Positions 16,508 to 25,710 of a stretch of DNA of 64,000 nt are shown one piece after another. This DNA is from Hyphomonas chukchiensis (GTDB taxonomy: Bacteria > Pseudomonadota > Alphaproteobacteria > Caulobacterales > Hyphomonadaceae), in assembly GCF_000682695.1 (NCBI RefSeq), contig NZ_AWFG01000001.1, positions 1 through 64,000 of the forward strand, written 5' to 3'. The notes below the pieces were generated by a model, which worked only from the letters and a program-made list of their open reading frames with translations, was not told the origin of the DNA and did no database searches. The number at the start of each line of letters is the position of its first letter. Positions within the stretch are counted from its first letter, which is position 1. A program made the position numbers and the translations under genes.

Positions 16508-18724
16508 TTGTTGCGTATAGCCCTTGCGGCCGGACTGGCCTTGTCCGGCGCGGCAGCCGGATTTGCCGATGAACAGGCCCCCCGCGATTTCCAGACCTAC
16601 AAGCCAACCGTCAAGCCGACCCGGATCGACAAGGCCGAGGCGCCACGGATCGACGGCAAGCTGGACGATGCCGTCTGGTCAAAAGCGGCCGAGATTTCAG
16701 AATTCTATGAAGTCGAGCCGACCGTGGGCCCGCCCAGTGTCGAGACGCGTGTCTACATGGCCTATGACGAGGACGCGCTCTATGTGGCCATTCACGCCTA
16801 TGATGATGAACCGGAGAAGATTTTCGCGACCATTCTCGAACGCGACGGGGATGTGTGGCGCGATGACATGGTGCGCTTCTATATCGACCCGTTCGACACG
16901 GGGCTGAGCGGCTTTGGATTCGATGTTAACGCGCTTGGCGTGCGGGCCGAACGCCTGATCCAGGCCAATCGGCGCCCGGTTGATGAATGGGACACGATCT
17001 GGGATGCGGCCGGCGAGATCACCGATGATGGCTGGACGGCGGAATTCGTCATCCCCTTCCGTTCGCTGAGCTTTGAGCCCGGTGGCGACGGCTGGGGCCT
17101 GATGATCACCCGCGAGCGATCGCATGCCAGCGAAGAGATCCGCTGGGCCGCTATCGACCCGTCCGTGAACAAGTTCGGCTTTTCCCGGGCAGGCAGACTT
17201 GTCGGAATTCACGACATCAACCAGGGCCACGGACTGGAAATGCAGCTGCAGGCAAGCCTCAACGCCTCACGCGACTGGGACCGCCCGCGCGACGATGACC
17301 TGTCGATCGAGCCGAGCGCGAACATCTCCTACAAGATCACGCCTTCGCTGACGGGCCTGTTGACGCTGAACACGGATTTCTCGGACACGCCGCTCGACGA
17401 CCGGCAGATCAATACGAGCCGGTTTTCGCTCTTCTTCCCGGAGACGCGGGACTTCTTCTTGCAGGACGCGGCCTTTTTCGAATTTGCCGGGCAGACCTTC
17501 GGCACCTCGTCGAACAGCATCTCCGCGAATTCCAACACGCCGAACGGGCAGCCCTTCTTTTCCCGCCGGATCGGAATCGTCAACGGGCAGCGCGTGACGG
17601 TGAAAGGCGGCGTCAAGCTGAGCGGTGAAGTGGGCGGCGTGCAGGTGGGCATGCTGTCAGCGCAGACAGGCGAGGCAGCGGGCATCGACTCCCAAAACCT
17701 GTCAGTGGCGCGCGCGGCGATGGACGTGTTCGGCGGCTCCCGCATCGGCGTCATCGCCACCCATGGCGACCCGACAGGCGCGTCGGACAATTCGCTCGCG
17801 GGAATCGACTATCTCTACCAGACGCCTTCCTTCCTCGGTGGCGGGCGGCTGCAGGCGGACATGTTCTACCAGCGCTCGTTCTCATCCCTGGTGGAGGACG
17901 ATGATTCCTATGGCGTGCGGGTGGACTATCCAAATGATGCCTTCTCCTGGGTCGTCGAGGCACGCGAGATCGGGCAGGATTTCACACCCGCGCTCGGTTT
18001 CGTGAACCGGCCGGGCACACGGGATTATTCGGCCAGCTGGAACCGGCGGCTGCGCCAGTCCGGCGGCTGGATGCGCTGGTGGCAGTTCGGCACGCGGCAT
18101 GAGTTCATTACCGACCTCGATGGCAATGAGGAGACGCGGACCAACGAGATCGCCCTTGGCCTGCAGACGAAGTGGACGGACGACGTCTCGTTCTTCCTGA
18201 CGAATAATGAGGAGACGATCACGGCGCCGTTCAACCTGCCGGGCGGACTGGTCGTGCCGGTCGGGCAATACAATAATGACGGAGTGCGGGCAAAGCTGCA
18301 GTCCTCGCTGGCGCGGCCCTATGGGACGGTGGCCGAGATACGCCATCGCAACTTCTATGGCGGCACATCGACGAAATATGCGCTGGCGCTGAACATGCGG
18401 CCCAATGCGCGCGTGGACGTGCGGGCCTCCTATTCGCGTGAGGACATTTCCGTGCCGGCCGGTGAGGTGAGCGTGCAGATCGGATCAATGGATACGGTGT
18501 TCAATTTCTCGCCCAGGCTCTCCATGTCGACGCAGACGCAGTATGACAATATCTCCAACAGCCTGTCCTTCTTCGGACGTCTGCAATGGGAAGTACGTCC
18601 GGAAACGGAAGTCTTCCTGGCCCTCGGACATGGCGCCATTATCGAGGGCGATGACTTCCGCGAGAATTTCCGCTCGGTGCAGACAAGCGCGATCCTGCGT
18701 TTCGGCAATACTTTCCGGTTTTGA
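16508..18724 (+). CDS. Outer-membrane-type protein with CBM9-like and DUF5916 domains
   Basis: About 738 residues. The N-terminal signal peptide (LLRIALAAGLALSGAAAGFA) is followed by a CBM9-like sugar-binding domain, starting around IDGKLDDAVWSKAAEI and with VYMAYDEDALYVAIHAYDDE. The large C-terminal DUF5916 region is rich in aromatic alternating strands and ends in Phe (ILRFGNTFRF), as outer-membrane beta-barrels do. The start is probably TTG 16508, because GGGGGAGG precedes it by seven bases; a GTG at 16448 would add 20 residues before the signal. A role in outer-membrane binding or uptake of a glycan or secreted substrate is inferred. Confidence 0.78.
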   Translation: MLRIALAAGLALSGAAAGFADEQAPRDFQTYKPTVKPTRIDKAEAPRIDGKLDDAVWSKAAEISEFYEVEPTVGPPSVETRVYMAYDEDALYVAIHAYDDEPEKIFATILERDGDVWRDDMVRFYIDPFDTGLSGFGFDVNALGVRAERLIQANRRPVDEWDTIWDAAGEITDDGWTAEFVIPFRSLSFEPGGDGWGLMITRERSHASEEIRWAAIDPSVNKFGFSRAGRLVGIHDINQGHGLEMQLQASLNASRDWDRPRDDDLSIEPSANISYKITPSLTGLLTLNTDFSDTPLDDRQINTSRFSLFFPETRDFFLQDAAFFEFAGQTFGTSSNSISANSNTPNGQPFFSRRIGIVNGQRVTVKGGVKLSGEVGGVQVGMLSAQTGEAAGIDSQNLSVARAAMDVFGGSRIGVIATHGDPTGASDNSLAGIDYLYQTPSFLGGGRLQADMFYQRSFSSLVEDDDSYGVRVDYPNDAFSWVVEAREIGQDFTPALGFVNRPGTRDYSASWNRRLRQSGGWMRWWQFGTRHEFITDLDGNEETRTNEIALGLQTKWTDDVSFFLTNNEETITAPFNLPGGLVVPVGQYNNDGVRAKLQSSLARPYGTVAEIRHRNFYGGTSTKYALALNMRPNARVDVRASYSREDISVPAGEVSVQIGSMDTVFNFSPRLSMSTQTQYDNISNSLSFFGRLQWEVRPETEVFLALGHGAIIEGDDFRENFRSVQTSAILRFGNTFRF

Positions 18725-18729
18725 GACGC

Positions 18730-18765
18730 AAAAAAAGGCGCGCAGGTTGCCCCGCGCGCCTCTTC
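18730..18765. terminator. Strong bidirectional terminator
   Basis: AGGCGCGC (18736-18743) pairs with GCGCGCCT (18754-18761). A run of seven A precedes the stem (18730-18736), which is a U tail on the minus strand for the acyl-CoA dehydrogenase gene. The plus-strand side ends in CTTCAATTTT. It separates the convergent DUF5916 and acyl-CoA dehydrogenase genes. Confidence 0.8.
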
Positions 18766-18786
18766 AATTTTGCGATCCCTGAGGAC

Positions 18787-20088
18787 CTATTTGCGCCAGA
18801 CGGCAGCCAGGGCTGGATCTTCTTCCTCGCCGGTATACTTGGCGAGTTCGGCGCGGCCGACGACCATGTGGTGCACTTCGTCCGGACCGTCAGCGAGGCG
18901 CAGCGTGCGCTGGCTCGTGTACATCTGGGCGAGCGGTGTCCATTGCGAGACGCCAGCGGCGCCGTGCATCTGGATGGCCTGGTCGATGATCTGGCAGACG
19001 CGTTCCGGCACCATGGCCTTGACCATGGAAATCCAGACGCGGGCTTCGCGGTTGCCCAGCACGTCCATGGCTTTCGCCGCTTTCAGGACCATCATGCGCA
19101 TGGCTTCGATCTCGATACGGGCACGCGAAATGATCTCGGTGTTGCCGCCGAGCTTGACCAGCGGCTTGCCGAATGCGGTGCGGGTCATGCCGCGAACGCA
19201 CATCAGGTCAAGCGCGCGTTCGGCCTGGCCGATGGAGCGCATGCAGTGGTGGATGCGGCCCGGGCCGAGGCGGAGTTGCGAAATCTCGAAACCGCGACCT
19301 TCACCGAGCAGCATGTTTTCCTTCGGAACGCGGACGTTCTCGAAGCGCAGGTGCATGTGGCCGTGCGGCGCATCGGGGTCACCGAAGACGTGCATCGGGC
19401 CGACAATCGTGACGCCGGGATGCGGCAGCGGGACCAGGATCTGGCTCTGCTGCTTGTTGGGCTCGGCGTTCGGGCTGGTCTTGACCATGGTGATCATGAT
19501 CTTGCAGCGCGGGTCGCCGGCACCGGAGATGTAGAACTTCTCGCCGTTGAGGACCCATTCGTCGCCTTCAAGCACGGCGGTCATGGAGACGTTCTTGGCA
19601 TCGGACGATGGCAGGCCCGGCTCGGTCATGGCGAAGGCGGAGCGGATCTTGCCTTCGAGCAGCGGCTTCAGCCACTTTTCCTTCTGGGCGGGCGTGCCGA
19701 CGCGCTCAAGCACTTCCATGTTGCCGGTGTCTGGCGCCGAGCAGTTCATGGATTCTGATGCCATCGGGTTCTTGCCGAGTTCGGCAGCGATATAGGCATA
19801 GTCGAGGTTCGACAGGCCTTCGCCGGTTTCCGCGTCAGGCAGGAAGAAGTTCCAGAGGCCCTGCTTCTTGGCTTCGTCCTTGGCTTTTTCGAGGCATTCC
19901 AGCTGGCCGGGCGCGTAAGACCAGATGTCGGTCTTGCCCTCGCCGAGGCGATGGAATTCTTCGCTCATCGGGTTCACGGTTTCCTTGATGAACTTGCGGA
20001 CGTGGTCGTAAAGCGGACGCGCCGCTTCGGACATCCGAAGGTCGTTCATGTCCGCACTGGCGTCCATTGTATGTTGGGTGTCTGGCAT
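18787..20088 (-). CDS. Acyl-CoA dehydrogenase family protein (ACAD10/11-like)
   Basis: A 433-residue flavoenzyme. The FAD-binding loop reads AFAMTEPGLPSSDAKNV, the middle domain GEKFYISGAGDPRCKIMI, and the C-terminal domain QMHGAAGVSQWTPLAQMY followed by RTLRLADGPDEVHH. These patterns fit long-chain or ACAD10/11-like acyl-CoA dehydrogenases that introduce a trans-2 double bond. The N-terminus has no targeting signal. It ends in the terminator at 18730-18765. No electron-transfer flavoprotein gene is nearby. Confidence 0.88.
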   Translation of the reverse strand: MPDTQHTMDASADMNDLRMSEAARPLYDHVRKFIKETVNPMSEEFHRLGEGKTDIWSYAPGQLECLEKAKDEAKKQGLWNFFLPDAETGEGLSNLDYAYIAAELGKNPMASESMNCSAPDTGNMEVLERVGTPAQKEKWLKPLLEGKIRSAFAMTEPGLPSSDAKNVSMTAVLEGDEWVLNGEKFYISGAGDPRCKIMITMVKTSPNAEPNKQQSQILVPLPHPGVTIVGPMHVFGDPDAPHGHMHLRFENVRVPKENMLLGEGRGFEISQLRLGPGRIHHCMRSIGQAERALDLMCVRGMTRTAFGKPLVKLGGNTEIISRARIEIEAMRMMVLKAAKAMDVLGNREARVWISMVKAMVPERVCQIIDQAIQMHGAAGVSQWTPLAQMYTSQRTLRLADGPDEVHHMVVGRAELAKYTGEEEDPALAAVWRK

Positions 20089-20236
20089 AATGTGTCTCTC
20101 TTCCTCTTTTCTAGTCTTTGATCTGTCTTACCATCCGGGGGCGTCTGCCGTCGACCGGATAAGCGTTTGATGTCCTGGGTTTCATATTCGCGCAGGCTTC
20201 TGGCCTTGCGCGGAGAACTGGGATAGGCCGCCGGAC

Positions 20237-20983
20237 ATGAGCCTGATGACTGCCCTGATCATTCTCGTAACCGTGCTGGTCACGACATTCATCTCGGGCA
20301 TCTTCGGCATGGCTGGCGGCATCATTTTCATGGGCGTGCTGGCGGCGCTGTTGCCGGTTGCGACCGCCATGATCGTGCATGGCACGATCCAGATCTTTTC
20401 CAACGGCTATCGCGCCTTCCTGTGGCGCAAGCATATCAACTGGACCATCTTTGGCCGCTATGCGCTGGGCTCGCTTGTCGCCGTCGGTCTCTTGTTCGCG
20501 CTGTCCTGGCGTCCGGGCCATCAGGTTGTCTATCTGATGCTGGGCCTGACGACGACGCTGGTCTGGCTGCCGAAATCCATTGTCGATCTCGATATCCAGA
20601 AGCGTTTCCAGGCTGAAGGCGCTGGCTTTGTCGTGCAGGCGCTCAATACCGTGGCCGGCGTTGCCGGGCCGCTGCTGGACCTGTTCTTCGTGCGCACCGA
20701 CATGACGCGCCACCAGATCGTGGCCACCAAGGCCGTGACGCAGGTTCTGGCGCATTTCGTCAAGGTCGTGTTCTGGAGCGTCCCGGTGATCATGGCGGCA
20801 GGCGCAAGTGCCCTGCCCCCGGCATGGCTGATCCTTGCGGCCATTCCACTGTCCATGCTGGGCACGACGCTGGGCGGCAAGGTGCTGGAGCGGATGACCG
20901 ACGTGAACTTCAAGAAGGGCATGAAATATCTCGTCACCGCCATAGGCGCCGTGATGCTGATGAAGGCCGCAGGCTGGCTCTGA
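20237..20983 (+). CDS. TauE/SafE (TSUP) family membrane transporter
   Basis: A 248-residue polytopic protein with seven to eight hydrophobic segments. The family motif is seen twice in degenerate form: FISGIFGMAGGIIFMGVL near the N-terminus and VAGVAGPLLDLFFVRTDM in the second half. TSUP members export sulfite, sulfoacetate or other organosulfur anions; the substrate here is unknown. It is divergent from the acyl-CoA dehydrogenase gene and precedes a LysR gene in the same direction. Confidence 0.85.
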   Translation: MSLMTALIILVTVLVTTFISGIFGMAGGIIFMGVLAALLPVATAMIVHGTIQIFSNGYRAFLWRKHINWTIFGRYALGSLVAVGLLFALSWRPGHQVVYLMLGLTTTLVWLPKSIVDLDIQKRFQAEGAGFVVQALNTVAGVAGPLLDLFFVRTDMTRHQIVATKAVTQVLAHFVKVVFWSVPVIMAAGASALPPAWLILAAIPLSMLGTTLGGKVLERMTDVNFKKGMKYLVTAIGAVMLMKAAGWL

Positions 20984-21137
20984 GGCTGCGCGCCTTGAGG
21001 CGTCAGTCAGCGTCATCGCGGCGTGCATTGGGTAAACTCCACTCATCTGAGGATGTGTCTGCCGCATTGTGGACTATTCGGCAACTTTATCTTATGAAGC
21101 CCAATCATCACCAATAGTGATATTAGGGCCTGCCGCC

Positions 21138-22040
21138 ATGAACCTGCGCACCATCGACCTGAACCTGCTGCCCGTGCTGGAGGCCGTCTATACCGAGCGC
21201 AGCCTGACACGCGCGAGCGAGACGCTGCGCATCACGCAGCCCGCCGTCAGCAATGCGCTGGCCCGGCTGCGGGTGCATTTCGAAGATCCGCTGTTCGTGC
21301 GCGAAGGGCGCGGCGTGAAACCGACGGCCATGGCCGAGGCGCTGATGCCGGCCGTGCGTGACGCGCTCGACAGGCTGCGCGCGGGCCTTGAATCCCGCTC
21401 GGTGTTTGAGCCTGCGCATTCGACCCGCGTGTTCAATATCTCGGCGCGCGATGCAGGCGCCTTCATGATGGCACCTGCACTGGCCAAGCGGATGGAGACC
21501 GAGGCACCGGGCGTGCGCATCTCGTGGAGCCAGGTGAACCGGACGGCCATCTCTACCGAGCTGGCCTCTGGCCGTCTGGACCTTGCCATCGAGATTGACG
21601 GCCTGCGTGGCGCAGACCTTGAGCGCCAGCCCCTGCTGGCAACGCCCTATGCCTGCGCCATCGCCAATGACCACCCCCTTGCCGATAGGCCCATGACGCA
21701 GGCGCTTTTCCTGGAGCTGCGCCATATCGCGGTGTCCAGCCGCCGCGAGGGACGCTCCTATGTCGAGGAAATCGTGCGGGCCGCAGGACACAGGATCACG
21801 CCCGTGCTGCGCCTGCCGCATTATATGCCCGCCATCGAGATCGTGCGGCAGACGCATCTCGCCGTTACCGCGCCGCTGCCGCTGGTCGAGCATGCGGGCG
21901 TGAAAGTGTTTGCCCTGCCCTTCGACTATCGCCCGCTCGACAGCGTGCTCTACTGGCGCCGGGAGAATGCCGAAGACCCCGCGCTGACCTGGCTGAAGGG
22001 CCTGCTGACGGACATTGCCGCAACAGCCGAACAGGCTTGA
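21138..22040 (+). CDS. LysR family transcriptional regulator
   Basis: A 300-residue regulator. The N-terminal winged helix is typical: LRTIDLNLLPVLEAVYTERS then RITQPAVSNALARLRVHFED, with PLFVREGRGVKPT closing the DNA-binding domain. The C-terminal part is a two-lobed periplasmic-binding-like effector domain. I took ATG 21138 (MNLRTIDLNLL), which matches the usual NodD/SyrM-subgroup start; an upstream ATG at 21069 would add 23 residues with no similarity. The target is unknown; the TauE gene directly upstream is a candidate. Confidence 0.88.
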   Translation: MNLRTIDLNLLPVLEAVYTERSLTRASETLRITQPAVSNALARLRVHFEDPLFVREGRGVKPTAMAEALMPAVRDALDRLRAGLESRSVFEPAHSTRVFNISARDAGAFMMAPALAKRMETEAPGVRISWSQVNRTAISTELASGRLDLAIEIDGLRGADLERQPLLATPYACAIANDHPLADRPMTQALFLELRHIAVSSRREGRSYVEEIVRAAGHRITPVLRLPHYMPAIEIVRQTHLAVTAPLPLVEHAGVKVFALPFDYRPLDSVLYWRRENAEDPALTWLKGLLTDIAATAEQA

Positions 22041-22069
22041 ACACGCCCGCGCCGTGCGCTAGGGAGCAG

Positions 22070-22250
22070 TGGTCAATTGGGGAGTAGCCAGCCGGTGCGT
22101 GCACCGGGCCTCCATGTCAACATACTCGGCTGAGAGGCCGTGGTGTGGAGGGAGCGGGTCACCGTTCGGGCGAGACCAATGACGTCGCATTCCTGTCCGG
22201 GCCGGGCATGGGGTGCTGCGTCATTGCGTCATCAAGTGCCCGGCCCGGAG
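22070..22250 (+). promoter_or_regulatory. yybP-ykoY manganese riboswitch with ribosome-site-sequestering hairpin
   Basis: The aptamer matches the conserved core: GGGGAGTAGCC at 22079-22089, a GC-rich arm, GTCAACATACTC and then GGGCGAGACCAATG, covering about 22070-22185. Downstream, TCCGGGCCGGGCA (22196-22208) pairs over 13 bases with TGCCCGGCCCGGA (22237-22249), and this 3' strand contains most of the GGAG ribosome site of the following gene. CAATGACG (22177-22184) can pair with CGTCATTG (22219-22226) in the loop, offering an alternative fold. Mn2+ binding would be expected to free the ribosome site. Confidence 0.85.
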
Positions 22251-22258
22251 ACAATACA

Positions 22259-22828
22259 ATGGAAGCCCTGTTCACCTCTACCGCCGTCGTCGCGCTGGCC
22301 GAGATCGGCGACAAGACCCAGCTGCTGGCGATCCTGCTGGCCACGCGCTTCAAGGCGGCATGGTCCATCGTGGCCGGCATCTTCGTCGCGACGATTGCCA
22401 ACCACTTCCTCGCCGCGCTACTCGGTTCGCAGGCTGCCGCCCTGCTGGACGGGCAATGGTTCCGCTACCTGATCGCCGCCTCGTTCATTGCCATGGCCCT
22501 GTGGACGCTGATCCCGGACAAGATCGATGACCTGGATGACAAGCCGGCCCGTTTCGGCGCCTTCATCACCACGGTGATTGCCTTCTTCCTGGTCGAGATG
22601 GGCGACAAGACCCAGATCGCGACCATCGCGCTGGGCGCCCGTTTCGAAAACCTCGTGCTGGTCACCATGGGCACGACGCTCGGCATGATGATCGCCAATG
22701 TGCCCGCCGTGTTCTTTGGCCACGAACTGATCAAGCGCGTGCCGATGAACGTGGTGCGCATGATTGCGGCGCTCTTGTTCCTCGTGATCGGGCTCTGGCT
22801 GCTGGCGCAGACGGCCGGGGTCGTCTAG
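22259..22828 (+). CDS. TMEM165/GDT1 family manganese exporter (MneA-like)
   Basis: A 189-residue six-segment membrane protein made of two repeats, each with the family motif E-x-G-D-K-T/S: ALAEIGDKTQLLAILLATRF and FLVEMGDKTQIATIALGARF. Proteobacterial members such as MneA export Mn2+. The start is ATG 22259, with GGAG just upstream inside the riboswitch hairpin. Control by the manganese riboswitch supports the assignment. The 3' end overlaps the convergent crotonase gene by four bases. Confidence 0.92.
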   Translation: MEALFTSTAVVALAEIGDKTQLLAILLATRFKAAWSIVAGIFVATIANHFLAALLGSQAAALLDGQWFRYLIAASFIAMALWTLIPDKIDDLDDKPARFGAFITTVIAFFLVEMGDKTQIATIALGARFENLVLVTMGTTLGMMIANVPAVFFGHELIKRVPMNVVRMIAALLFLVIGLWLLAQTAGVV

Positions 22829-23493
22829 CGCGCCACGGTCGGTGCGATGACGTCCACGAACGGCTTGCGCAGGATCTTCTTGTTCCCGGCGAGGGCAGCG
22901 GCAGGCAGGGCCTTCAGGCGTTCGGCCTCAGCCATGGCTTCAGCCAGCACCTGATCCGGCGCGACGGCCTTGTCGAGATAGCCGACAGTCACGGCCTCTT
23001 CGGGCGTGAACAGCGTGCCCATGATGACGGACTCCGTGAGGTAGAGCGGGTTCAGCCGCGCCTTGCAGAGCTCGAGCGCGAACACCGGCAGCACCATGCC
23101 GATCTGCGTCTCGTTGGCGCCGATCTTGTAGGGACCGGTTGCACCGATGCGCTTGTCACAGCCGAGCAGGATGAAGCAGCCCATGGCGATACCGTGGCCG
23201 GTACACGCAGCCACGACAGGCATGGGCAGGGTAAACAGGCGCAGGGCCAGCGCGCCGCCGCCATTGACGAGGCTGCGCACTTCCTCGGGCGAAGAGCCCA
23301 TGATGGTCTTCAGGTCAAACCCGGCGGAGAACCTGTCCGGACGCCCTGTGATCACGACGGCCTTCGCCTCTTTCTCGGCCTGGTCGAGCGCGCTGTTCAG
23401 CGATTCCAGCATGGCCGGGCTGATGGCATTGGCCTTGCCGTCATCCATGGTGATGATGGCGATGTCATTCTCGATTTTGATCGTGGCGGTCAT
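22825..23493 (-). CDS. Crotonase / enoyl-CoA hydratase-isomerase family protein
   Basis: A 222-residue crotonase-fold protein, shorter than typical 260-residue hydratases. The oxyanion-hole segments are visible: RFSAGFDLKTIMG and CTGHGIAMGCFILLGCD. The usual catalytic Glu positions of hydratases are not evident; the second loop reads GANETQIGMVLPVFALEL, so it may act as an isomerase or another CoA enzyme. It stands alone on this strand. Confidence 0.82.
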   Translation of the reverse strand: MTATIKIENDIAIITMDDGKANAISPAMLESLNSALDQAEKEAKAVVITGRPDRFSAGFDLKTIMGSSPEEVRSLVNGGGALALRLFTLPMPVVAACTGHGIAMGCFILLGCDKRIGATGPYKIGANETQIGMVLPVFALELCKARLNPLYLTESVIMGTLFTPEEAVTVGYLDKAVAPDQVLAEAMAEAERLKALPAAALAGNKKILRKPFVDVIAPTVAR

Positions 23494-23581
23494 GAAGGTC
23501 TCCCAGTTTGGACAAGCTTAGGCCCGCCCTGCCCTTGCGGGAAGCAAGCCTGACGCAAGGGTGCCTTTCAGAATCGGGGCA

Positions 23582-24043
23582 TTAGGCGCGGCGCGCGCGG
23601 AAGAAAGCCTTCAGCAATGCGCTCGCCGTCTCGCCCGCCGCTTCGTCCTGCTCGACTTCCGGCCGCCAATGGCAGGTCGGCTGTTCGAAGAAGCGGGCGC
23701 CATGGATCACCGCGCCGCCCTTCGGATCGCAGGCCGCGAAGACCAGCTTGCCGATGCGGGCAAGGCTGATCGCCCCGGCGCACATGGCGCAGGGTTCGAG
23801 CGTCACGTACATGTGGAGGTCGGTCAGGCGGTAATTGCCGAGCTTCGCGGCGGCCGCGCGCAGGGCGACAATTTCCGCATGCGCTGTCGGGTCATGGCCT
23901 GCGATAGGGGCATTGGCGCCCTCGGCGACAATCTCGCCGGTCGCAGGGTCCACAATCACCGCGCCCACCGGCACTTCGCCAGCTTCGGCTGCCAGCTTGG
24001 CCAGCTCAAGCGCGCGCGCCATTGGGGATAGGGTAATTGTCAT
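23582..24043 (-). CDS. tadA: tRNA-specific adenosine deaminase (TadA-type nucleoside deaminase)
   Basis: A 153-residue zinc deaminase. It shows PTAHAEIVALRAA (HAE active site) and TLEPCAMCAGAISLARIG (PCxxC zinc site), plus the C-terminal LLKAFFRARR helix typical of TadA, which converts A34 to inosine in tRNA-Arg(ACG). Start ATG 24043 has AAGGCG upstream. It is divergent from rsmD, another RNA-modification gene, as in many alphaproteobacteria. Confidence 0.88.
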   Translation of the reverse strand: MTITLSPMARALELAKLAAEAGEVPVGAVIVDPATGEIVAEGANAPIAGHDPTAHAEIVALRAAAAKLGNYRLTDLHMYVTLEPCAMCAGAISLARIGKLVFAACDPKGGAVIHGARFFEQPTCHWRPEVEQDEAAGETASALLKAFFRARRA

Positions 24044-24095
24044 TCGCCTTGGATCGCCCTACACGCCGGGAAAGTAAAGAGCAGGTGCGTCCCCC

Positions 24096-24656
24096 ATGCG
24101 GATCATTGCAGGCGAACATAAAGGCCGCGCCATCGCGGCGCCTAAGGGCCAATCGACCCGTCCTACGGGCGACCGGGCGCGCGAAGCCGTGTTCAATCTC
24201 ATCGCCCATGCGGCCTGGGCGCCGCCGATTGATGGCGCGCGGGTGATCGACCTCTTTGCAGGCTCTGGTGCGCTCGGGCTGGAAGCCATGTCACGCGGTG
24301 CGGCCTTCTGCGTGTTCGTCGAAACCGATGCCGGCGCGCGCGGCACGATTCGCACCAATTGTGAAACGCTGGGCCTGTTCGGCACGACCAGTATCCAGCG
24401 CCGCTCGGCGACCGACCTTGGCCCCATCCCGGCAGGCGTCGGCGAACCTTTCACAATCGCCTTCCTCGACCCGCCCTATAACAAGGGCCTCGCCGAACCG
24501 GCGCTGGAACAACTCGCCAAGGGTGGCTGGCTCACCGAGGACGCCATCGCGATTGTCGAGACAGCCGCAGACGAAATGCTGGCTTTCAATGGCTGGGAGA
24601 TACTGGATGCGCGCACCTATGGCGCTGCCAAGGTCAGCTTCCTGCGCCGCGCCTAG
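24096..24656 (+). CDS. rsmD: 16S rRNA (guanine(966)-N(2))-methyltransferase
   Basis: A 186-residue SAM-dependent methyltransferase. Signatures: the N-terminal MRIIAGEHKGRAIAAPKG, RPTGDRAREAVFNLI, motif I VIDLFAGSGALGLEAMSRG and the target-base motif FLDPPYNKGL. It methylates G966 of 16S rRNA during small-subunit assembly. Its stop overlaps the convergent patatin gene by four bases. Confidence 0.93.
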   Translation: MRIIAGEHKGRAIAAPKGQSTRPTGDRAREAVFNLIAHAAWAPPIDGARVIDLFAGSGALGLEAMSRGAAFCVFVETDAGARGTIRTNCETLGLFGTTSIQRRSATDLGPIPAGVGEPFTIAFLDPPYNKGLAEPALEQLAKGGWLTEDAIAIVETAADEMLAFNGWEILDARTYGAAKVSFLRRA

Positions 24657-25660
24657 ATATCCAGGAACTCTTTCCTGAGGTCGATATTCGACGTCTTTGT
24701 GCCGACATAATGGGAATCATCTTTGAGCCACGCCTCAGCGGCCGCGCGGCCGAGATCACGCAATTTCGTCAGGAAATCCCAGCTCGTGTCATACTTGCTG
24801 CTGAGATCGAAGGCGAGCAGGTCCTTGCCACCGCGAATGGCATGGATGTTCAGACGGCGGTATTTCTTGATGACCGCTTCCTTCAGCATGCCATCGTCGA
24901 TCAGGTGCTGTACGAAGGCGATGGCGCGCAGCTCTCCTATCAAAGAGGCATTGAAGCTGATCTCGTTGATCCGTTCGGAAATCTCCCCTGCCCGCCTGGG
25001 TACGCCCGGCCGGGCCAGCGGATTGAGCATGACGAGCAGGACATCGCGCGGCGCGCCGGAATAGATCAGCGGGAAAAGGCTGGGATTGCCCATATAGCCA
25101 CCATCCCAATAGTGGCCTCCGTCCACCTCTACCGCCTGGAAGACCTGGGGCAGGCAGGCTGAGGCAAGCACCGTATCGGCAGTGATCATCGTGCGATCGA
25201 ACACTTTCACCCGGCCGCTTTCCACATTGGTGGCGGACAGGAAGAGCTTGATGCCGGACGCGTGGATGGCCTCGAAATCGATCTCGGCCTCGATAATCTG
25301 GCGCAACGGGTTCAGGTTAAACGGATTGAGGTCATAGGGGCTCGCGAGGCTCTGCAGCGCGCTGGCATAGGCAAAGGCCATCGCGCCCCATGTGCCGAAC
25401 GGCGCCATGCCGGACCCGGAGCGCGACACGCTGCGCCATACCGATTCAAGGCTCGCCTTCGCGCCATCCGCCCCGTCCTTCGCAAAACCCGAGGCCCAGG
25501 CCACGGCATTGACCGCCCCCGCCGATGTCGCCGAGATGCCGGCGAGATCGATATCAGGCTCTTCCGTCAGCCGGTCGAGCACACCCCACGTATAGGCCCC
25601 GTGCGAGCCACCGCCCTGAAGGGCAAGACTTAGGGACCGGCGCTTTGGTGGCTTTGCCAT
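24653..25660 (-). CDS. Patatin-like phospholipase family protein
   Basis: A 335-residue serine lipase-type protein. The oxyanion loop is LQGGGSHGAYTWGVL, the nucleophile elbow ISATSAGAVNAVAW (Ala replaces the first Gly of GxSxG) and the catalytic Asp lies in YWDGGYMGNPSLF. No signal peptide is visible. ATG 25660 (MAKPPKRRSLS) has AAGGA upstream; the frame runs 23 codons further. It is divergent from the Nudix gene. Confidence 0.87.
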   Translation of the reverse strand: MAKPPKRRSLSLALQGGGSHGAYTWGVLDRLTEEPDIDLAGISATSAGAVNAVAWASGFAKDGADGAKASLESVWRSVSRSGSGMAPFGTWGAMAFAYASALQSLASPYDLNPFNLNPLRQIIEAEIDFEAIHASGIKLFLSATNVESGRVKVFDRTMITADTVLASACLPQVFQAVEVDGGHYWDGGYMGNPSLFPLIYSGAPRDVLLVMLNPLARPGVPRRAGEISERINEISFNASLIGELRAIAFVQHLIDDGMLKEAVIKKYRRLNIHAIRGGKDLLAFDLSSKYDTSWDFLTKLRDLGRAAAEAWLKDDSHYVGTKTSNIDLRKEFLDI

Positions 25661-25710
25661 ATCGGAATCCTTGTTATGAGGTCGGCCTACCGACCAAAGG
25701 TATAAGAACA

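Noticed and set aside
24653..25660. Broken patatin because the GxSxG motif begins with Ala
   Set aside because: The nucleophile Ser, Gly-rich oxyanion loop and Asp are all present, and ATSAG variants occur in this family.
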